Of a stretch of DNA of 12,939 nt, positions 1-7,406 are shown in pieces. The stretch covers positions 1 to 12,939 of the forward strand of contig JBHIFB010000093.1 of the NCBI GenBank assembly GCA_046760905.1, given 5' to 3'. This DNA is from JBHIFB01 sp046760905. GTDB taxonomy: Bacteria > Gemmatimonadota > CAZMKB01. The notes below the pieces were generated by a model. It was not told the origin of the DNA and searched no databases. It saw only the letters and a list, made by a program, of their open reading frames with translations. Each line of letters opens with the position of its first letter. Within the stretch, counting starts at the first letter, position 1. The position numbers and the translations under genes are program-made.

Positions 1-20
1 GGTGACTCCATCCGAAACCT

Positions 21-50
21 TATGGCGCGGCGCATTGCGTCCGCGCCATA
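21..50. repeat. Perfect 10-bp inverted repeat, possible IS91-family end hairpin
   Basis: TATGGCGCGG (21-30) and CCGCGCCATA (41-50) are perfect reverse complements around a 10-base loop. The hairpin lies beyond the 3' end of the IS91-type transposase remnant (which reads leftward), where IS91 elements carry their origin end. IS91-family ends are known to hold short hairpins near GTTC/CTTG tetramers; CTTG occurs at 62-65 and GTTC at 82-85. The repeat is seen directly; its role as the element's end is inference. It could instead be a transcription terminator, though no T-run follows closely on either strand. Confidence 0.5.
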
Positions 51-297
51 ACCGACGGAGGCTTGACAATCTACATAGCAGTTCATTCTATAATTTCACT
101 TCTCCTCTCAGTTTGATTCTACCTTATCCATCAGGGAATGCCAAGCCGAAAATCTCATTTTCCCGGCAAAATTCCCGCTGTTCATCCTCAACGACAGTCT
201 TGGGAGGCAGAGCCCACCAGCTTGATTTCTCTTCCAGGGCAAACTAACACTTCCGGGGGTAGGAAAAGAATCATCGGGAAGGAGAGACGGGAGACCC

Positions 298-806
298 TCA
301 CGCGGCACTACCTGCGAACGGTCCCGCCCGGGCGCAGGTTCCCTTCTGTTTCAGGTGGGCGAGGATCTTCCCGATGGGCTCAGACTCCGTCACGAAAGAG
401 AGAATCTTCATCTCGGTGCCACACCGGGGACAGGCGAGACTCACATCAAACACCAGGCGCAGGAGTTCTGCCCATTTCCGCTTCCAGTGTGCGGGAGCGC
501 GAACCTCCTTCTCCTCGCCCGTCATCTCACGGTAGAAGAGCTTGATTGTACGAGCAGCACATCGGGCCAGAAGCCCCGACAGTTTCCTCTTCATGAGAAA
601 GTACGGGCGGATGCGTTTGGGGACTGTGAGAGTGATCATCACACGACCCGGGCAAACCCGTTCTCTAAGATCCCACACTCGAGATACTTCTGGACCGCCT
701 TCACAACAACAGGCCGCAGCGGGCCATACTCCCTCTCAAAACGCTCCTCATACATCACGCAAAACCAGTCGAAGTTCTCCTCGAGAAGCCGAAAAGGGCG
801 GTGAAC
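298..806 (-). pseudogene. IS91-family (Y2/HUH) transposase remnant with two internal deletions
   Basis: Three blocks typical of IS91-family transposases survive in order on the minus strand. The N-terminal block (806 to about 642) reads FRLLEENFDWF, EERFEREYGPLRPVV, QKYLECGILENGFARV, then hits TGA at 639-641. In the next frame (about 645 to 540) comes VMITLTVPKRIRPYF and the following helix. Then, without the middle domain, comes the C-terminal block WAELLRLVFDVSLACPRCGTEM and ILSFVTESEPIGKIL, ending at 298. What is missing is the CxxC/CKxRxxCPSC zinc finger between blocks one and two, and the HUH plus tyrosine catalytic core between blocks two and three. The family match is from remembered sequence patterns; the deletions are inferred from the missing blocks. 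It cannot encode an active enzyme. The left part (1-297) holds no gene I can support and may be the element's non-coding 3' end. Confidence 0.75.
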
Positions 807-937
807 TCCTTCAATAGTGAATTCTATTGTCGCAGAGGGATTAAAAGGATTAGGATAGTTTTGACTTAGGGAAAATACCTTTGGTAAAATTGGTGATCCA
901 GTATTCCCAGAATTAGCAGGGCATAGACAACTCTTCA

Positions 938-965
938 GTGTAACACAGTCAGTGTCTTTATCTCG
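938..965 (-). other. Frameshift zone between body and sorting tail
   Basis: The body frame ends ELDEIKTLTVLH-stop (stop at 935-937). The frame carrying the PNPFNPS tail is open only from 965 onward (TGA at 966-968), so the shift must fall in this stretch. A -1 slip or one extra base at the AAA run (957-959) would give ELDEIKDTDCVTL and continue into the tail. No strong slippery heptamer is visible, so an indel is the simpler explanation. Confidence 0.65.
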
Positions 966-1582
966 TCAAGCTCAAATTCCAGCGGGGGCTCTGTCACAGG
1001 TGGAGGCTCCCAAGAAGGAAGCAGCGTGACATCGAAACAGCACCTGTCTGTCTCGCCTACCGGGTTGCCCTCAACACACAGCCAGCCTGCGACTTCGACG
1101 CAGAAAGGGTTGAGCAGAACGAGCTCGTTATTGTCAGGTATCTGCACCCTGTAGTAGCGAGTGGCAGTCCCGTTTACATCCAGGGTCCCCTCGCATGTTG
1201 GGCCGACGCTCACAATCGGATCAATCGGCTCGGGACAGCTCTGCGTTGCATAGAAGATATGTTCTGCGCCGTAATCCACCGGAGCTTCAGCAGGGTTTAC
1301 AAATGTCGCACTATAGTACAGGTAACCTCCGAGGTGGACATCCCTGATACCATCGCCGTCTATGTCTGGATTCAGGAGCTGGCATTGGGTCAAAACACTC
1401 GGAATAGAGCCGCCCATAATGCAGAAATTGTCTATTATCAAGCCTGTGTAAGCGACACTCGAATCAGAGCAGAAATAGAACCTTATCCTGATACTGGTGT
1501 CGGGGTAGCTTGTCAGATCAATGTTCCACTGTTCAAGTTCATCATAACCCGCATTAGTCTCGCCCTCGAGACTCCATTCCGG

Positions 1583-1585
1583 TCA
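1583..1585 (-). other. In-frame TGA inside a conserved domain
   Basis: The codon after GVPYGGGG is TGA, and the same frame continues for 215 codons with the expected second half of the MAM-like domain (PEWSLEGETN, WNIDLTSY, SDSSVAYTG, IIDNF). A single-base change from CGA, GGA or TGG would restore the frame. Genes nearby end with TGA in normal positions (7404-7406, 9635-9637), so general recoding of TGA is unlikely. Confidence 0.8.
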
Positions 1586-3242
1586 ACCCCCACCACCGTA
1601 TGGAACACCCTGATCATATCCTTCCAGAGGATATAGCATTTCCCACGATGCTCCATTGTCGAATGAAATCTGAACATTCCATCCGTCCCAGTACGGCTCA
1701 ACATCGTTGTAGGTGTCGAAAACAATCCAGCCTCCCTCGGGACCGAGGTTGATGACTGGAGAAACGAATATGGCACATGCGTTGTTGAAGTAATTACCCT
1801 GAAGGTTTGTCTCCCAGGCATTGCCGTCGATCTCATAGCTCGGGTATCCCCATTCGAAGTCAGCATACCCTTCCCAGGTCCAGAAACCATCGGTCTCGTT
1901 GAAGTAGAAGCAGGCTTCACCGGCTGGATATATGATAGGGCGGCAATCAGCTCTGCCACTCTCTTCTTCGCCTATGACACCCGATACTGCTAAAGCGCGC
2001 AGGCCCGGCCCCTGCGATTCAACCGTATAGGATGTTGCATCACCGGGAAGCACGGCGAAGAGCTCATCATCAACATATATATTCACCGCATCGTAGACTT
2101 CCGCATTCGTCCAGTTCATTTCGATATCGTTATCCTCCGTGACTGTGCAAGTCAGGTCATACGGAGGATACACCGCGGGAATCCCGTATTCGTCCACATC
2201 GAACGGAGGACTGAAGGCATAGATGTCGGGATTTAGCGTGTAATACGATCCCGGCGCAGGATCACCGTCTTCGATTAGTGCGATACCCCAAGCGTAGTTC
2301 GTGTTATCCAGCGAGCAGGTACCGGCTCCTGAAAGGCCTCCGGCCAGCGAGAAGGTGAACTCTTCTCTTACAATTCCTGGACCAGCATTATACTGGTTCA
2401 CCATGACCAGGTTTCCGCTGTCATCGTCGAATGCACAGCCCGCCATATCATATCCGTCAGTCGATGACTGCCAGGGGATAGACCATGAGCCCAGAAGGGT
2501 ACCGAGAGCACCGCCGGTTATGTCAAAGACATAGAGCATGTCAGGATATGAGTTGCTGGCGACAAGCAGGTAATCATTCGAATCATCCACCGAAGCCCCT
2601 GCAATTGCGATACCCACGTAGTTGAATGAGATCGCCGTATATGGCGGGTCTGCATCGTGCTGGTTCATGTAGGAGTCGTTCCAGCCCCCTATCCAGAACT
2701 GGTGATGCTCGGGATCATAGCCGATCCCCCTCTGCGACAAACCGTAGTTCACGCTGTGGTAAGTCCCCGAGACGATCGAGCAGGTTGAAGGATCGACCTG
2801 GAACACACCATCCGCGTAACTCGGCACATCCACGAAGAAGCAGGTACCCTCGAGCGTGTTCAGAGCACCGTCTGCTATAAAGATAGACGCAGGACTCGGG
2901 CTGATCGAACCGCAGTTGTCGCGTGAAACATCGCAAGAGAAAAGCGGTGTGAACCTTTGAACCGGTGTGTCAGTAGAGGGATTCAGGTTCAGCGCTGCAT
3001 GATAATCCACCATAAAGCTTTCTTCAAGAGTCCTTATACTATCTGCGTTGTATATCATAAACGAACCGATGAGAGGGATAAGAATAGCAAGAAATCCGAT
3101 TTTTCTTTCCATGATGCCCTCCGGTTGGTGGATCCGGTTTTTTAAAAGGAGTAATTTTACTTGAAAAATGCTTGTGTGTTTCAGTGTGATAGGATGGTAT
3201 GAGTGAACAATAATATGACACGACTCTAATCTCCTCAATTAT

Positions 3243-3271
3243 AGTATACCAGAGATTTCGTTTGATATCAA
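3243..3271 (-). promoter_or_regulatory. Sigma70-like promoter of the secreted protein gene
   Basis: On the minus strand TTGATA (3271-3266) is followed after exactly 17 bases by TATACT (3248-3243); each hexamer is one base from consensus. Transcription would start near 3236, leaving a leader of about 125 nt before the ATG at 3112. A TTGATATCAA palindrome (3262-3271) covers the -35 and could be an operator. Confidence 0.55.
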
Positions 3272-3305
3272 GGATCAATAAGGTCTGATCTTTCCAAAGC
3301 TGGCA

Positions 3306-3368
3306 AAGCAGGATCATCTTTCGAGCAGCACTATATCCACCTGCCCTTATCCAGTAGAAGTAGACACC
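3306..3368 (-). pseudogene. Orphan end of a sorting-tail domain
   Basis: The minus strand encodes GVYFYWIRAGGYSAARKM followed by ILL. This matches the last strands of FlgD-Ig/type IX-like tails; the intact copy at the end of the 743-aa protein reads GIYFYKITAGDFVKVKKMVLLK. A stop (TAG) sits directly before the fragment and no stop follows LL, so it is broken at both ends. It is upstream of the start at 3112 and so belongs to a different, lost gene. The match is short but position-by-position similar. I infer deletion or decay of a neighbouring secreted-protein gene. Confidence 0.6.
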
Positions 3369-3556
3369 CTATTTGGACTCGACGTTGCCTCAAAGAGCAT
3401 CGACGAAGGGGCTTGAAAGAATTTTCAATTGAGGAAGCCACAAACGCCCGCAGAACAAGTGACCTGAAGATCCAGCCAATGAAATAATATCTTCACACGA
3501 CATTGTAATGATTGACAGCGCATCGGCCATTTATTAAGGTGGGGGTGGTGATTCGC

Positions 3557-4504
3557 ATGAAAGTGCTCCTTATATTCATAGACGGTCTTGGCGTAGGTGT
3601 AAGGGATGATCGTATAAACCCCGTTTCTGCTTTGAATGGGGCTGTTCTCTCCTTCTTCCAGGGGGATAAGAGGGGAAAGGCTCTTGCGGCAGGGGGCGCC
3701 GGTTTTTCCCTGGATGCGCATCTTGGGATTCCCGGTCTGCCGCAAAGTGCGACCGGCCAGACTTCACTGCTTACGGGAGAGAATTCGCAGGCCCTCGAGG
3801 GGCGTCACATAGTCGGTTTCCCTACGCCGAAACTCAGGGATCTGCTCTTGAGTAAGAATATCCTGAAGGAAGCCAGAGAGCTCGGCCTGCGAAGCACCTT
3901 CATAAATGCATACCGCCCCGGTATTGAAGAAATGGTAAAAAAGAAGCAGTACATGTTCTTTTCAGCGACCACTATTGCAACACTTGGTGCAGGGCTCCCC
4001 TTCAGGACGCTCGATGATCTCACCTCCCATAGGGCTGTATACCAGGAATTCACCAATGCTGCACTCATCGAGCGAGGATACGATGTTCCCATCTTAGAGC
4101 CCGAGGAGGCTGGCAGGATAGCAGCGGCGATTGCCCTGGATAACGATTTCTCCCTTTTCGAGTATTTCCAGACAGATAAGGTAGGGCATGGAGGAAACAT
4201 GGAGGAAGCCGTCGGACTCCTCAGCAAGCTGGAGCGTTTCCTTACTGCGCTGCTTTTGGAATGTGACGGCGAGGAGATCACTGTGCTTCTCGTGAGTGAC
4301 CACGGCAACATCGAGGACATCACCACCAGAACTCACACCCACCACAAGGTCATGGCCGCCGCCTGGGGAAGGAGGGCTCAGGAGATCTCGATCAATCTTA
4401 AGTCGCTTTTGGATATAGAGCCGGCAGTGCTTGCCACTCTCACGGACCGGGAAATACCTGTTCCTGCAAAAATCAGGGAAAACCGCAACGTCAAGGGAAA
4501 ATAG
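3557..4504 (+). CDS. Alkaline phosphatase superfamily metalloenzyme (phosphomutase-like)
   Basis: This 315-aa protein has the full metal-site pattern of the superfamily that holds cofactor-independent phosphoglycerate mutase and phosphopentomutase: FIDGLGVG (D9), SATGQTSLLTG (T66 at the phosphorylated nucleophile position, like TMTGHWE in phosphopentomutase), TDKVGHGG (D207, H211), VSDHGNIED (D248, H249) and RTHTHHKV (H260). At 315 aa it is well below iPGM (about 510), archaeal PGM (about 410) and phosphopentomutase (about 400), so the cap domain must be small. The substrate cannot be read from the sequence. A two-metal phosphatase or phosphomutase in the cytoplasm is the safe call; there is no signal peptide. 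The ATG at 3557 follows GGTGG by 8 bases, but in-frame GTG codons at 3545 and 3548, with AAGGTGG upstream, are possible starts. It is 109 bases before the aconitase, which has its own promoter. Confidence 0.85.
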   Translation: MKVLLIFIDGLGVGVRDDRINPVSALNGAVLSFFQGDKRGKALAAGGAGFSLDAHLGIPGLPQSATGQTSLLTGENSQALEGRHIVGFPTPKLRDLLLSKNILKEARELGLRSTFINAYRPGIEEMVKKKQYMFFSATTIATLGAGLPFRTLDDLTSHRAVYQEFTNAALIERGYDVPILEPEEAGRIAAAIALDNDFSLFEYFQTDKVGHGGNMEEAVGLLSKLERFLTALLLECDGEEITVLLVSDHGNIEDITTRTHTHHKVMAAAWGRRAQEISINLKSLLDIEPAVLATLTDREIPVPAKIRENRNVKGK

Positions 4505-4522
4505 GCTCTTAAGGCCGTTCCC

Positions 4523-4553
4523 TTGACTTTTCCATCCTTTTGATATATATAAT
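4523..4553 (+). promoter_or_regulatory. Probable promoter of the aconitase gene
   Basis: TTGACT (4523-4528) lies upstream of an AT-rich stretch containing TATAAT (4548-4553) at 19-base spacing, or TATATA (4546-4551) at 17. It lies between the metalloenzyme stop and the aconitase start, giving a leader of about 55 nt. Confidence 0.45.
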
Positions 4554-4613
4554 GTTACGTTATTCATGGTCGGTGAGTTCCTTATTCACCCTGAAATTTG
4601 GGGGGATATCAAA

Positions 4614-6554
4614 ATGGGGAAGAACGTCGTCCAGAAAATTCTCTCGGAACACCTCGTAGAAGGTGAACTTGAGATTGGCAGGGAAATAGCGATTAGAATA
4701 GATCAGACTCTTACACAGGATGCCACTGGTACTGTTGCGTATCTTCAATTCGAGGCAATGGGATTGCCTCGAGTCAAAACCAAGCTTAGCGTGAGCTACG
4801 TTGATCATAATACTCTCCAGACGGGTTTCGAAAACGCCGACGATCATATCTACCTTGAGACCGTAGCCCAGAGATACGGAATTCTCTTCTCACGCCCCGG
4901 AAACGGCATATGCCACCAGGTTCATCTCGAACGATTCGCCGAGCCCGGAGGCACTCTCCTGGGTTCAGACAGCCACACTCCCACAGCCGGGGGGGTGGGC
5001 ATGCTGGCCATTGGTGCCGGTGGACTAGATGTCGCAGTGGCCATGGGTGGAGGGCCGTTCTACCTCTCGATGCCTAAAATCGTGAAGGTCGAGCTCACCG
5101 GGAAGCTTGGTTCATGGGTCTCGGGGAAGGATATCATTCTGGAGCTTCTCAGGCTCCTCACCGTGAAGGGGGGAGTGGGTAAGATATTGGAATACGCGGG
5201 TGACGGGGTCAAAACGCTGTCGGTTCCCGAGAGAGCCACCATAACGAACATGGGGGCGGAGCTCGGGGCCACAACCTCGGTATTTCCATCGGACAATAAG
5301 ACGAAGGAGTTTCTTCTAGCCCAGCGAAGGGGGGGGAAATGGAGGGGATTGGTTGCGGATAAGGATGCGGAGTATGACGAGGTGGTGAAGATCAACCTGA
5401 ACAAGCTCGTTCCGCTGGTTGCCCGGCCGCACAGTCCCGATAATGTATGCAAAGTGACCGAGCTCGAAGGGCTGAAGGTGAATCAGGTAATAATAGGCAG
5501 CTGTACTAATTCATCTTACAGGGATCTCATGACGGTAGCTGGAATTCTCAAAGGAAAAACTATACACCCGGAAATCTCCTTCATCATAGCTCCCGGCTCC
5601 AGGCAGGTTCTGGAGATGATCGCGAGAAACGGCGCCCTTGCAACACTGATCTCGGCCGGTGCCAGGATCATCGAGACAGCTTGCGGTCCCTGCATCGGTA
5701 TGGGGCAGGCCCCTCCTACCAAAGGAGTATCGCTCAGAACATTTAACAGGAACTTCGAGGGCAGATCGGGCACGAAATCCGCCCAGGTATATCTCGCGAG
5801 TCCCGAAGTCGCCGCCTCAACAGCATTGAAGGGGCGGATAAGCGACCCACGAAAGCTCAGACAGAGAGTAAGAGTATCCATCCCAAAACTTTTTCATATC
5901 GACGACAGTATGATAAAAAAGCCCCCGAAAGATGGCAGAAAAGTGAAAGTGGTGCGCGGCCCGAACATCAAACCGCTTCCAATCAGGGAGAGGCTAGTCG
6001 ACCATCTCGAAGGAGAGGTTCTCCTCAAACTCGGCGACAATGTGACTACGGACCATATCCTGCCTGCCGGGGCGAAAATACTCCCCTTGAGGTCCAACAT
6101 TCCGGCAATAAGCGAGTATGTCTTCAGCGGAATTGATCCGGGATTTGCAAGAAGGGCCCGCGCAGCTGGGGGAGGGGTGGTAGTCGGCGGTGAGAATTAC
6201 GGGCAGGGCTCGAGCAGAGAACATGCGGCACTCGCCCCCATGTACCTGGGTATCAAATGGATCTGTTCGAAGTCCTTCGCAAGGATACACAGGGCAAACC
6301 TCGTGAATTTCGGGATACTGCCGCTCACTTTTGTGAATCCGCTTGACTACCGGTACCTGAGCCAGGGAGACAGGCTCGAGATTACCGGAGTCATAGGGGC
6401 CCTCAGGGAAAGCAAACCGCTTATTATAAGGAACAGGACGAATGGAACGAGCATCGAGGTCGCATATGATCTGACCCCGAGGCAGAAAGAGATCCTGATG
6501 GCAGGCGGACTCCTCAACTACATGAGGAGGCTGAAGAGGAAAAAGGCCTCATAA
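4614..6554 (+). CDS. acn: Aconitate hydratase, Aquifex-type
   Basis: Interconverts citrate and isocitrate in the TCA cycle (cytoplasm, [4Fe-4S] cluster). The 646-aa length fits the short Aquifex-type/mitochondrial-like aconitases rather than AcnA (about 890) or AcnB (about 865). Cluster ligands are C297 in IIGSCTNSSYRDL and C357/C360 in TACGPCIGMGQ. Other signatures are GSDSHTPTAGG (residues 117-127) and, in the C-terminal swivel domain, GGENYGQGSSREHAAL (E527, S533-S534-R535, H537). VTTDHILPAGAKILPLRSNI opens the swivel domain and is also typical. The ATG at 4614 follows a GGGGGG run by about 8 bases; an earlier ATG at 4566 would add 16 residues without a ribosome site. Homoaconitase and isopropylmalate isomerase are less likely, because the fused swivel domain and GSSREH context fit aconitase. 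No other TCA gene is in the window. Confidence 0.93.
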   Translation: MGKNVVQKILSEHLVEGELEIGREIAIRIDQTLTQDATGTVAYLQFEAMGLPRVKTKLSVSYVDHNTLQTGFENADDHIYLETVAQRYGILFSRPGNGICHQVHLERFAEPGGTLLGSDSHTPTAGGVGMLAIGAGGLDVAVAMGGGPFYLSMPKIVKVELTGKLGSWVSGKDIILELLRLLTVKGGVGKILEYAGDGVKTLSVPERATITNMGAELGATTSVFPSDNKTKEFLLAQRRGGKWRGLVADKDAEYDEVVKINLNKLVPLVARPHSPDNVCKVTELEGLKVNQVIIGSCTNSSYRDLMTVAGILKGKTIHPEISFIIAPGSRQVLEMIARNGALATLISAGARIIETACGPCIGMGQAPPTKGVSLRTFNRNFEGRSGTKSAQVYLASPEVAASTALKGRISDPRKLRQRVRVSIPKLFHIDDSMIKKPPKDGRKVKVVRGPNIKPLPIRERLVDHLEGEVLLKLGDNVTTDHILPAGAKILPLRSNIPAISEYVFSGIDPGFARRARAAGGGVVVGGENYGQGSSREHAALAPMYLGIKWICSKSFARIHRANLVNFGILPLTFVNPLDYRYLSQGDRLEITGVIGALRESKPLIIRNRTNGTSIEVAYDLTPRQKEILMAGGLLNYMRRLKRKKAS

Positions 6555-6576
6555 TCTTGAAAAAAGGGGTCTGATT

Positions 6577-6693
6577 GTGCATATTTTAGATGTTTTCGTG
6601 AAAAATCGAACGGTAGTAAGCAAAGCTTTGCCTGGGTTTCTGGCAGGTTTTGTATGGCTCTTCCTGCCCATGAGAACCGGACGATTCTCGTGA
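6577..6693 (+). CDS. Possible 38-aa small membrane protein
   Basis: A GTG at 6577 follows AAGGGG at good spacing and opens 38 codons ending in TGA at 6691-6693. The middle (ALPGFLAGFVWLFLP) is hydrophobic enough for one membrane segment, followed by a basic end (MRTGRFS). It is the only candidate in the 246-base gap after the aconitase. There is no recognised family, and it may be chance or a decayed gene. Confidence 0.22.
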   Translation: MHILDVFVKNRTVVSKALPGFLAGFVWLFLPMRTGRFS

Positions 6694-6800
6694 GTGAGGT
6701 AGAATATTCTTACCCAAAAGGAGGTTTATGAAATAGTAGGGCACGCACCTGGAAGAAGGAGTACTTTAAATCTGCAATTTGAGAGAACTGGAGGTGTCTT

Positions 6801-7406
6801 GTGACGCTAAAACCCCTCATTAAAAACCCGCCTTTCATCCTCGCCATATGTCTAATTGCTGCTTTTGGTTTTCTCATTCTGAACAATGCCTGGGATGACA
6901 CTCCCATTAGCACGGAGCGAATGGCGAGTGTTCAAAACGTGACTAGCGACTGGAGCAACTGTTTGATAGCGAAGGTTCCACTCGAGCTGGGCATGGAGAT
7001 ACAGAATGTCATCGAGAACCAGGGTGGGGGACAGGAGAGAGGCGGTCTCGTGGAGGTGCTTTTGAACGTGAAGCCATTGTTGGAGTCTGAGAGCTTGAGC
7101 TGGCATCTCGAGCTGCCGGGCGGGGTGAAGACTTATTCCGGTCCAGAGAGCTGGAGTGGTATAGTAGGGAAGGATCAGACGGCATCATTTGTGTTCACGC
7201 TGTCGGTGCCTGATGGGAAGGAGTATTATATAGACGCTGTAGGGGAGTACGAGGCAGAGACCGGGGCTTCTGTGAGGAAGGCTGTGTCGTTGGAGGTGGA
7301 CCTCGGGGAGCCCGAACCGCCGGCGAATCCGTCGTTTATAAGAATAGATGAGAAGGGCAGACGAGTTGTCACATACAGGGGCAACACCATCGGAGGAGGT
7401 AATTGA
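6801..7406 (+). CDS. Exported or membrane-anchored protein of unknown function, coupled to the metallopeptidase
   Basis: GTG start at 6801 behind GGAGG (spacing about 6); 201 aa. Residues 12-31 (FILAICLIAAFGFLILNNAW) form one hydrophobic segment preceded by two lysines, so it is an anchor or an uncleaved or cleaved signal; the rest should lie outside the cytoplasm. The body (about 45-165) is predicted by eye to be a beta-sandwich of CARDB/NEW3 type (VEVLLNVKPLLESESLSWHLELP, QTASFVFTLSVPDGKEYYIDAVG). The C-terminal stretch is Pro/Gly-rich (GEPEPPANP, ending GNTIGGGN). I recognise no named family. Its stop TGA shares one base with the ATG of the next gene (TGATG), so the two are translationally coupled and probably work together, perhaps as anchor, chaperone or substrate of the secreted peptidase. 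The role is inference from position only. It lacks the PNPFNPS sorting tail of its neighbour. Confidence 0.75.
   Translation: MTLKPLIKNPPFILAICLIAAFGFLILNNAWDDTPISTERMASVQNVTSDWSNCLIAKVPLELGMEIQNVIENQGGGQERGGLVEVLLNVKPLLESESLSWHLELPGGVKTYSGPESWSGIVGKDQTASFVFTLSVPDGKEYYIDAVGEYEAETGASVRKAVSLEVDLGEPEPPANPSFIRIDEKGRRVVTYRGNTIGGGN

Larger units (their letters stand above)
807..3112 (-). pseudogene. Large secreted multidomain protein with sorting tail, broken by stop, frameshift and IS91 insertion
   Basis: The start is the ATG at 3110-3112 (revcomp), behind GGAGGG; a longer reading frame exists upstream but has no ribosome site. MERKIGFLAILIPLIGSFMIY looks like a signal peptide. Residues about 55-310 are repetitive beta-propeller-like strands (IGYDPEHHQFWIGGW, ASVDDSNDYLLVASNS, CAFDDDSGNLVMVNQ). 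About 316-395 resembles fibronectin III (PPYDLTCTVTEDNDIEMNW). About 400-570 resembles the MAM/jelly-roll domain of M6-type exported proteases (FVSPVINLGPEGG, WNVQISFDNGASWEML), and continues after an in-frame TGA (codon 510) with ELEQWNIDLTSY, IRIRFYFCSDSSVAYTG and IIDNFCIMGG. A cysteine-containing beta-rich region follows to 938. The tail ILPKVFSLSQNYPNPFNPS lies in another frame (about 890-834) and is cut off after IEFTIEG by the transposase remnant. No catalytic motif is visible, so it is probably a surface or secreted structural or binding protein. Whether it is functionless or only truncated is unproven. Confidence 0.75.
3113..3556. other. Intergenic region between divergent genes
   Basis: This 444-base gap holds, from left to right, the leader (about 125 nt) and promoter of the minus-strand secreted protein gene, a decayed sorting-tail fragment (3306-3368, minus strand), and the 5' flank of the plus-strand metalloenzyme. 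TTGACA occurs at 3512-3517, but the nearest -10-like hexamer is only 14 bases away, so no convincing plus-strand promoter was found. Nothing else recognisable was seen. Confidence 0.6.

Noticed and set aside
2..545. Plus-strand open frames across the left edge
   Set aside because: They lie opposite the minus-strand IS91 remnant, have arginine/serine-rich shadow composition, no ribosome site and no family resemblance.
1583..1585. Genome-wide recoding of TGA (as in Gracilibacteria or Mycoplasma)
   Set aside because: The 201-aa, 743-aa and perR genes end with TGA at natural protein ends and nothing sensible follows in frame.
3512..3537. TTGACA at 3512-3517 with TATTAA as plus-strand promoter of the metalloenzyme
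   Set aside because: Spacing is only 14 bases, too short for a normal sigma70 promoter.
6670..6690. GAGAA / TTCTC inverted repeat as a terminator after aconitase
   Set aside because: Only five base pairs, no T-run; too weak to call.
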